Assembly (NCBI GenBank): GCA_025459285.1
Contig: JALOQY010000016.1
Coordinates: 1 to 39,418 of the forward strand
Source of the DNA: Planctomycetota bacterium
Lineage (GTDB): Bacteria; Planctomycetota; JAJSAM01
DNA length: 39,418 nt
Direction of reading: 5' to 3'
Shown here: piece by piece, positions 29,470 to 35,440 of the stretch
How positions within the stretch are numbered: the stretch's first letter is position 1
Layout: each line of letters starts with the position of its first letter
The notes under the pieces: generated by a model
What the model was told of the DNA's origin: nothing
Database searches by the model: none
Seen by the model: the letters and a program-made list of their open reading frames with translations, nothing else
Position numbers and translations under genes: made by a program

Positions 29470-30335
29470 GCCTCCTCGCCCGCGCCGTCACGTACGGCCG
29501 CTTCGTGCGGTTCTCGCACACGGTCTTCGCACTCCCCTTCGCGCTGATGGGGGCGGTGCTCGCGGCGGGGGGGATCCCGGACCTGCGGACGCTCCTGCTC
29601 CTCCTCCTCGCCATGGTGGGGGCGCGGTCGGCGGCGATGGCCATGAACCGCCTCGCCGACGCGGCGATCGACGCGGCGAACCCGCGGACGAAGGGCCGCG
29701 AACTGCCCTCCGGCGCGATGTCCCGGGCGGAGGCGATCGTCTTCCTCGCGGTTGCCGCGGGCCTCTTCCTGCTCGCCTGCGGCCTCCTTTCCCGCCTCGC
29801 GCTCCTGCTCGCGCCGGCCGTGCTGCTCGTCCTGCTCTCCTACCCTTTCGCCAAGCGGTTCACCTCCCTCTGCCACCTCTGGCTCGGCGCGGCCCTCGGC
29901 CTCGCGCCGGTGGGGGCCTGGGTGGCCGTCCGGGGGGAGTTCGGCGAGGGGGTGCTCGCGCCGGTCCTCCTCGGCGCGGCGGTGACGCTGTGGACCGCCG
30001 GCTTCGACGTGATCTACGCCCTCCTCGACGTGGACTTCGACCGGAAGAAGGGTCTCTTCTCGCTGCCCTCCCGGCTCGGACCGGGGCCGGCGCTCGCGCT
30101 CTCGGGCCTCTTCCACGCGTTCTCCGTGGTCTGCCTCGCCCTTGCCGCCCTGCCCGGGGGCCTCGGCGCGATCTGGTTCTGCGGCGTCGGCGCCGCGGCG
30201 GTCCTCCTTCTCGTCGAGCACCGCATCGTGCGTCCCGGCGACCTCTCCCGGGTGAACACGGCGTTCTTCACACTGAACGGGATCGTCAGCGCGCTCCTTT
30301 TCGGCGTACTCCTGCTGGACGTCCTCGCGGCGTGA
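29466..30335 (+). CDS. ubiA: UbiA-type prenyltransferase (menaquinone/ubiquinone pathway)
   Basis: RFSHTVFALPFALMGAVLA, ARSAAMAMNRLADAAIDAANPRTKGRELPSG, DVIYALLDVDFDRKKGLFSLPSRLG. Confidence 0.93.
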   Translation: MSLLARAVTYGRFVRFSHTVFALPFALMGAVLAAGGIPDLRTLLLLLLAMVGARSAAMAMNRLADAAIDAANPRTKGRELPSGAMSRAEAIVFLAVAAGLFLLACGLLSRLALLLAPAVLLVLLSYPFAKRFTSLCHLWLGAALGLAPVGAWVAVRGEFGEGVLAPVLLGAAVTLWTAGFDVIYALLDVDFDRKKGLFSLPSRLGPGPALALSGLFHAFSVVCLALAALPGGLGAIWFCGVGAAAVLLLVEHRIVRPGDLSRVNTAFFTLNGIVSALLFGVLLLDVLAA

Positions 30336-30343
30336 TGGCCGGT

Positions 30344-30352
30344 TGATAGAAT
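30344..30352 (+). promoter_or_regulatory. Candidate extended -10 promoter element TGATAGAAT for the 30365-35074 operon
   Basis: TG-A-TAGAAT 12 nt upstream of the ATG at 30365; similar TGnTAGaAT elements upstream of 727, 35121 and 38398. No clear -35. Confidence 0.45.
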
Positions 30353-30364
30353 GGCCGCATCGGC

Positions 30365-31126
30365 ATGGGAGAGAACCTGAACCTCGACCGGGCGGCCGCT
30401 CTGGAAGCGGACTTCATGACACGGGTTTCGGCGAGTGTCGCGCGCACGGACACCTTCCCGGTCACGGGGCGGCTCCGGCGCCGGGCGCGACGCGACGAGG
30501 ACTACCCGCCGGATTTCGAGGACGAAGTGCGGCGGCTCCTCCTCGCCGAGGGGCTCCTCGCGGGGGAGGTCCCGGAGCGCCTGCCCCGCGGGGCTCGGGC
30601 GCTGTGGACCGTGCGGCGCTGGCCTCTGGTCGGCCGGCCCTCGCTCCTGATCGCGGCCGGGGTGCGCCACGCGTTCCGGGCGCTCGCCCTGTCGCTCCCC
30701 GCGCCACCGCTTCCCGCGGCGGAGGGGCTGACCGTCCTGCCCCCGGACCGGGGTTCGCCCGTCTCCGCCGTGGCGCTGTCCTCCTCGGGATGGGCCGGCC
30801 GGCCCGGGGAGGTTCCGGCCGGAACGGAGCTGTGGCTCGTGGAGCCCGCGCCGGGCGGGGGGTTCCGGTTGGCCTTCGGGCCCGCCCGGCCTCTGCCGGA
30901 GCACTTCGCCCTGGAGACGGAGACGGAACTCCTCCGCCGCGCCGCGCGCCACACCGCCGCCCGGAGAGCCGATCTGGTCCTCCACGGCCTCCCCGCGGAC
31001 CGGGTCGCCGCGGAGACCGGGGTGCCGCTCATGCTCGTAGAGCGGGCCTTCCGCGATGAAGCGGCCCGTGACGAGTTCCTGCTCCTGCGGGAAGAAGACG
31101 GTACGCTGGTGCTGAGGAGGGCCTGA
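30365..31126 (+). CDS. Hypothetical protein with possible C-terminal winged-helix domain; first gene of the ESCRT-like operon
   Basis: MGENLNLDRAAALEADFMTRV...; C-term ADLVLHGLPADRVAAETGVPLMLVERAFRDEAARDEFLLLREEDGTLVLRRA reads as helix-turn-helix plus beta-wing; zero-gap with next CDS. Confidence 0.75.
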   Translation: MGENLNLDRAAALEADFMTRVSASVARTDTFPVTGRLRRRARRDEDYPPDFEDEVRRLLLAEGLLAGEVPERLPRGARALWTVRRWPLVGRPSLLIAAGVRHAFRALALSLPAPPLPAAEGLTVLPPDRGSPVSAVALSSSGWAGRPGEVPAGTELWLVEPAPGGGFRLAFGPARPLPEHFALETETELLRRAARHTAARRADLVLHGLPADRVAAETGVPLMLVERAFRDEAARDEFLLLREEDGTLVLRRA

Positions 31127-31765
31127 TTGTCCATACTCGACCGGATCCGGAAGCTCTTCGGCGGGGAGGAAATCCCCGAGGAGGCCGCCCGCATCTACCG
31201 GATGAGCCGGGACGAGCGGGAGGCCCTCGAACGCTTCGAGGAAGAGCGGGGCCGCGCCCACCGCCATCGCCTGACGCTGATGGATGACGTGTCCGCGCTG
31301 GCCGAAGAGGAGGAGAAACTGCTCGACAGGGGGCGGGCGGAGACCTCCGGCGTCCGCCGCCGGCTCGTGGCGAAGCAGGTAGCGGAGGTGCGGTCGGCGG
31401 TGGAGGCGCTGCTCCATCGCGTGGACCTCCTGACGCGACGGATCGCCGTCTTCGACCGGCAGACGGGGCTCATCCGGGACCGTGCGGTACTGGCCGCGCC
31501 GCTTCCCGGCCTCGACGAGGTCGAACGGACGGCGGGCGACGCGCTGGCCGCCCGGCGGAGCTTCGAGGAGGTGGAGGCGGCCTCGGAGCTGGCCGCGGCC
31601 GTCGCGCGGCCAACGGACGTGAGCGAAGCGGAGCGGCGGGCGGAACGCGCCTTCGCCGCGGAGCACGAGATCGAACCCTCGTTCGAAGAGATGCTCGCCG
31701 AAGAGGAGGCGCGCCTCCGTCCCCGGCGATCGGACGAGAAAGCCACGGAGGCGCTCGAGGGGTGA
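31127..31765 (+). CDS. Small coiled-coil protein A, putative divergent ESCRT-III/Snf7-like
   Basis: TTG start directly after the previous stop; amphipathic N-terminus MSILDRIRKLFGG; long helices; VRRRLVAKQVAEVRSAVEALL resembles protein B; acidic C-terminus. Confidence 0.75.
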   Translation: MSILDRIRKLFGGEEIPEEAARIYRMSRDEREALERFEEERGRAHRHRLTLMDDVSALAEEEEKLLDRGRAETSGVRRRLVAKQVAEVRSAVEALLHRVDLLTRRIAVFDRQTGLIRDRAVLAAPLPGLDEVERTAGDALAARRSFEEVEAASELAAAVARPTDVSEAERRAERAFAAEHEIEPSFEEMLAEEEARLRPRRSDEKATEALEG

Positions 31766-31769
31766 ACGG

Positions 31770-32387
31770 ATGGGATTTCTCGACTGGTTCCGCCGTGACA
31801 AGAAACTGACCGACTACTCACCGGAGGACCTTCGCCGCGAGGAGGGGAGGCTCGAAATCCGGGAGGCGCAGGCCGTGTCCCGGCTGGAGAAGGCCGAGGA
31901 GGCGCGCAAGGAGGTCTTCCGGCAGGGACTGGCCGTGAAGTCCCCGGTCCGGCGGCGGATCCTCGCCCGGAAGTACGAGGAGAGGGAGACGGAAATCCGG
32001 CGCCTCGAATCGGAGATCTCGCGGATCCTCAAGGAGAACATGACCGTCTCCGCGCTGCGCTACCGGCTGGAGCGCAAGGGCAAGTCGGAGTCGGCGCTCC
32101 TGAAGAAGATCGGAGAGGCGGACGTCGAGGCGCTCCGCGAGCTCGTGGAGAACGACGGGGTCGGCGAGGAGATGTACCGGGAGAAACTCACGACCCTCCT
32201 CGGCGTGCTCGAAGGGGCGGAGGCCGAGGCCGACCCGCTCGCGGCCGTGGGCCGGGAGGGCCGCGCCGTCCTCGAGGTCTGGGAGCGCATGGACCAGGGC
32301 GCGATCGCCTCCGTGGAGGAGGGGCTCCGGGAGGCCCGGGACCTCGCCGGTGGAACGGTCCCCGAATCGGGGGAAAGCCAGGCCTGA
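31770..32387 (+). CDS. Small coiled-coil protein B, putative divergent ESCRT-III/Snf7-like
   Basis: MGFLDWFRRDKKL N-terminus, VRRRILARKYEERETEIRRLESEISRILKENMTVSAL helix, C-terminal SVEEGLREARDL resembling the MIM1-like motif of protein C. Confidence 0.77.
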   Translation: MGFLDWFRRDKKLTDYSPEDLRREEGRLEIREAQAVSRLEKAEEARKEVFRQGLAVKSPVRRRILARKYEERETEIRRLESEISRILKENMTVSALRYRLERKGKSESALLKKIGEADVEALRELVENDGVGEEMYREKLTTLLGVLEGAEAEADPLAAVGREGRAVLEVWERMDQGAIASVEEGLREARDLAGGTVPESGESQA

Positions 32388-32388
32388 C

Positions 32389-32994
32389 ATGGGGATCTTC
32401 AAGTCGAAGGCCGAGAAGCGGATCGAGTGGGAGATCACGGTCCGCAAGGGGCTCGCGCGCATCCGCCGGCAGATCGGGAGCCTCGAGCGGAACGAGCAGG
32501 GCTTCGTGGCGAAGGCGCGGCGCGCGAAGGCGATGGGGGCCGCCGACCAGTTCGCGTTCCTCCGGGCGACGCTGAAGAAGACGGCGTCCCAGCGGCGACT
32601 CCTCGAGCGGCAGCTCCTGAACCTGGAGACCGCGGTGCAGATCCGCGACCAGGTCGAGGCGAACGCCTCCTTTGCCGAGGCCATGGGCGCCGTGAGCCGG
32701 GCCATCGGACAGATGTTCTCGTCCGTGGACCTGACGAAGACCCAGATGCAGTTCGAGAAGGCGATGGGGCAGGCGCAGAGCATGGAGGAGCGCGTCGCCC
32801 TCTTCCTCGACATGTCGGCGGGAGCGATGACCGACTACGAGGGAGCGCCGGAGGATCTCGTGCCGGACGACGAGGTGGACCGCATGCTCGGCGAGGAGGC
32901 CGCCGCCGCGGAGGGCGCGGTGAACGACCGCGAGATCGCCGAGGGGCTGGCCGCCGTCCGGGACGAACTCCGGAAGGACCGGGAGCGGAAATAG
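32389..32994 (+). CDS. Small coiled-coil protein C, putative ESCRT-III (CHMP/Vps2-like) subunit
   Basis: Basic N-terminal helices, ANASFAEAMGAVSRAIGQMFSSVDLTKTQMQFEKAMGQAQSMEERV resembling CHMP1/CHMP2 alpha3-alpha4, EVDRMLGEEAAAAEGAV alpha5-like, C-terminal DREIAEGLAAVRDEL MIM1-like. Confidence 0.82.
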   Translation: MGIFKSKAEKRIEWEITVRKGLARIRRQIGSLERNEQGFVAKARRAKAMGAADQFAFLRATLKKTASQRRLLERQLLNLETAVQIRDQVEANASFAEAMGAVSRAIGQMFSSVDLTKTQMQFEKAMGQAQSMEERVALFLDMSAGAMTDYEGAPEDLVPDDEVDRMLGEEAAAAEGAVNDREIAEGLAAVRDELRKDRERK

Positions 32995-33007
32995 CGGGGA
33001 GCAGCGG

Positions 33008-34087
33008 GTGCTGGACTTCGAACTGCGCAACTTCCGGCGACTGCGCGAAGAGGGCCTTGCCGCGTTCCGCGCGGGGCGCCGCCGGGAGGCGCGGCTCACG
33101 CTCCTTCGTGCGTCGGAGGCGCTCTTCCGGATCGCCTCGAAGTCCGACGAGCCCTTCCGGTCGGAGCGGAGCCGGGGGGCGCGCGAACTCCTCGGCCTCG
33201 CGAGGAGCATCTCCGGGGAAGCGCCCGCGGAGGGGGTGGGGGGCGAGGGCGCGCGCTTCGTCCCCGCCGAGCGGCCCGCCGTCACCTTCGCTTCCGTGGC
33301 CGGGCTCGACGAGGTGAAGGAGGAGATCCGGCTCCGGATGGTCTACCCCTTCCTCCACCCGGAGGCCGCGGCACGGTACGGGGTGCGGACCGGCGGCGGG
33401 CTCCTCCTTTACGGGCCGCCGGGCACCGGGAAGACGCTCCTCGCCCGGGCCACGGCGGGGGAGATCGACGCGGCCTTCTACACCGTGCGCCCCTCGGACG
33501 TCCTGTCGAAGTGGGTGGGGGAGGCGGAGAAAAACGTCGCCGCCCTCTTCGCCGAGGCGCGTGCGCGGCCGCGATCGGTGGTCTTCATCGACGAGGCGGA
33601 GGCGCTCGCCCCGGTGCGCACGGGTGACGCCGGCTCGGTGATGAGCCGGGTCGTCCCGCAGTTCCTCGCCGAACTGGAGGGGGTCGCGGGACGCGGCACG
33701 AACGCCCTCCTCTTCATCGGGGCGACGAACGCCCCCTGGAACCTCGACCCGGCGATCCTCCGGCCCGGGCGGTTCGACGAGTTGGTGTACGTCCCCCTGC
33801 CCGACGCCGAGGCGCGCGCGGGGATCCTCGCCCTCGAACTGGCCGGCAAGCCGCTGGTGCCGGAGGCGGACCTGGAGGCCCTGGCCGCCGCGCTCGACGG
33901 TTACTCCGGCGCCGACCTCCGGCTCGTGGTGGAGAAGGCCGTGGGGGAGTCGTTCCTGTCGGAGGTCCGGGGGGGCGCGCCACGCCGGATCGGGGTCGAG
34001 GATCTGCTGGCGGCGGCCCGGGAAGTCGCGCCGTCCGTGGCCCCGGAGGCGCTGAAGCGGTACGAGGAGTGGGCCGGGGCGGCGTGA
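33008..34087 (+). CDS. Vps4-like AAA ATPase with N-terminal MIT-like domain
   Basis: N-term about 65 aa three-helix MIT-like; VTFASVAGLDEVKEEIRLRMVYPFLHP, LLLYGPPGTGKTLLARATAGE, SDVLSKWVGEAEKNV pore loop 1, VVFIDEAEAL, GATNAPWNLDPAILRPGRFDELVYVPLPD, DGYSGADLRLVVEKAV, terminal helix PEALKRYEEWAG. Confidence 0.88.
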   Translation: MLDFELRNFRRLREEGLAAFRAGRRREARLTLLRASEALFRIASKSDEPFRSERSRGARELLGLARSISGEAPAEGVGGEGARFVPAERPAVTFASVAGLDEVKEEIRLRMVYPFLHPEAAARYGVRTGGGLLLYGPPGTGKTLLARATAGEIDAAFYTVRPSDVLSKWVGEAEKNVAALFAEARARPRSVVFIDEAEALAPVRTGDAGSVMSRVVPQFLAELEGVAGRGTNALLFIGATNAPWNLDPAILRPGRFDELVYVPLPDAEARAGILALELAGKPLVPEADLEALAAALDGYSGADLRLVVEKAVGESFLSEVRGGAPRRIGVEDLLAAAREVAPSVAPEALKRYEEWAGAA

Positions 34088-34105
34088 GAGCGTGAGGAGG
34101 CGGGG

Positions 34106-35074
34106 ATGGAAGCCCGGACGCGGAAGACCGGCGCGCGGTGGGTGTTCCTGCGGGTGTACTTCATCGCGTCGACGGTCGGGTGGTTCGGCGCCGGGGCGGT
34201 CTGCGCGACCCTGATGCAGAGCGGCGATCCCCTCTTCCTGATCCCCTTCGGGACGATGCTGCTCTGCGTCCCGGGCGTGATCATGATGTTCGGGCTTTTT
34301 GTGTTCCGGGTGCCGTACTGTGCCTTCGGTCCCCTCCGGCGGACCCCCTGGCCCCCGGGACCGCCGGCCCTCTCCCGGAGGGGAGGCCGGATCGGCTGGT
34401 GGTTGAGGGGGTCGTACACGTTCCACGTCTGGCCGGAGGGGATCGGCTTCTCCGCCCCGCTCCTCGGCCGGGGCTTCGCGCGACGCGAGGAGGTGCGGAG
34501 CGTGGGCCGCTCCGGGCGCCTCCGGCGCGTCGAGCACGCCTCGCCGGAGGTCCGGGGGGCGCTCATGGTCCCGGCGGAGGCGGCCGAGGCGCTGGCCCGG
34601 GTGCTCGACGCGCCGGCTCCTCCTCCGACCCCGGCCGGAACGGTCCGGCCATTCCGTCCGCCGCGTCCCGAGCGGATCCTCTACGCGCTGGCCGGGGGCT
34701 TCGCGGCCGTCGTCTATGGCGTGCTCGTGTGGACCTCCCTCTCCGCCCATTCCGCCCGGGGCGACATCCGGGGATTCGTCGACGGTTGCGGGCCGGAGGC
34801 CGTCGTCGTCGTGGACGGCATGACGCTTCCCCGCAACCGCGAGTTGCTCCCCCTCCTCCGGGACCTCGATCGCCGGCTCCCTTCCCGAGGCGGGGGGCGG
34901 CTCCGTCTTCCGGCGCGGATCATCGACGGGGCGCGCCGGCTCGACTTCGAACTGGCCCGGGTCCGCTCCGATCCCCGGTGCTGGCTCGTCTACCTTCCGA
35001 CCGGGGCCGCGACCGCGTCGAACCCGATCGGCAGCTTGCGGACGGAGGTCCTCGGCCCGATCACGACCGACTGA
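34106..35074 (+). CDS. Hypothetical membrane protein with possible PH-like domain between TM segments
   Basis: TM segments WVFLRVYFIASTVGWFGAGAVCATLM, PLFLIPFGTMLLCVPGVIMMFGLFVF and ILYALAGGFAAVVYGVLVW; YTFHVWPEGIGFSAPLLGRGFARREEVRSV...PAEAAEALARVL PH-like pattern. Confidence 0.7.
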   Translation: MEARTRKTGARWVFLRVYFIASTVGWFGAGAVCATLMQSGDPLFLIPFGTMLLCVPGVIMMFGLFVFRVPYCAFGPLRRTPWPPGPPALSRRGGRIGWWLRGSYTFHVWPEGIGFSAPLLGRGFARREEVRSVGRSGRLRRVEHASPEVRGALMVPAEAAEALARVLDAPAPPPTPAGTVRPFRPPRPERILYALAGGFAAVVYGVLVWTSLSAHSARGDIRGFVDGCGPEAVVVVDGMTLPRNRELLPLLRDLDRRLPSRGGGRLRLPARIIDGARRLDFELARVRSDPRCWLVYLPTGAATASNPIGSLRTEVLGPITTD

Positions 35075-35086
35075 CCGATCCTTGTC

Positions 35087-35114
35087 TTGGCGTCCGAGCG
35101 CGGGGTGGTAGGAT
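35087..35114 (+). promoter_or_regulatory. Candidate promoter for SRP RNA: TTGGCG - 16 bp - TAGGAT with extended TG
   Basis: TTGGCG at 35087-35092, TGGTAGGAT at 35106-35114, about 7 nt before predicted RNA start. Confidence 0.5.
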
Positions 35115-35120
35115 CTTCCC

Positions 35121-35378
35121 CGCGGGCGCCTCGGCGACGGCCGTGCAACCGGGGAGTTAGCGGTGCCCTGTACCCGCAATCCGCTCCAGCGGGGGTGATG
35201 TCGGACCGAGGCCATCTTCGTAGTTGGTTACCGTGCGGCAAGTGGTGTCGAAGGCCATGTCCCGTGCAACGGGGGGCCGTGAACCAGGTCAGGCCCTGAC
35301 GGGAGCATCCTTAAGCGGAATTCCCCCGTGTGCCGCGGGGTAGCGTGGCTGGAGCCGGCTACCGACCGGGACCTTCTG
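35121..35378 (+). ncRNA. ffs: Signal recognition particle RNA, bacterial large type (with Alu domain)
   Basis: GGGGAGTTAGCGGTGCCCTGTACCCGCAATCCGCT (Alu) and GAACCAGGTCAGGCCCTGACGGGAGCATCCTTAAGCGGAATTCCCCCGTGTGCCGCGGGGTAGCGTGGCTGGAG closely parallel B. subtilis scRNA; located upstream of dnaX as in Bacillus. Ends approximate. Confidence 0.92.
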
Positions 35379-35440
35379 CGGAGTGGTCGACGCGAGACGC
35401 ACGGCCATCCTCGGGGCGCCCGCCCTGTTCGGGGGCGCCC

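Noticed and set aside
31127-32994. Calling the coiled-coil trio PspA/Vipp1
   Set aside because: They share superfamily-like features, but no PspA signature is evident (e.g. the DPEK segment following an MGIFxR start), and protein C has CHMP-like alpha5 and MIM-like ends.
33008-34087. Calling the AAA protein FtsH because of LRPGRFDE
   Set aside because: No C-terminal HEXXH protease domain, no N-terminal TM; MIT-like N-terminus and Vps4-like end instead.
32435-35215. 926-aa minus-strand ORF opposite the ESCRT-like genes
   Set aside because: Low-complexity Arg/Pro/Gly composition with no domain motifs; plus-strand genes show clear motifs.
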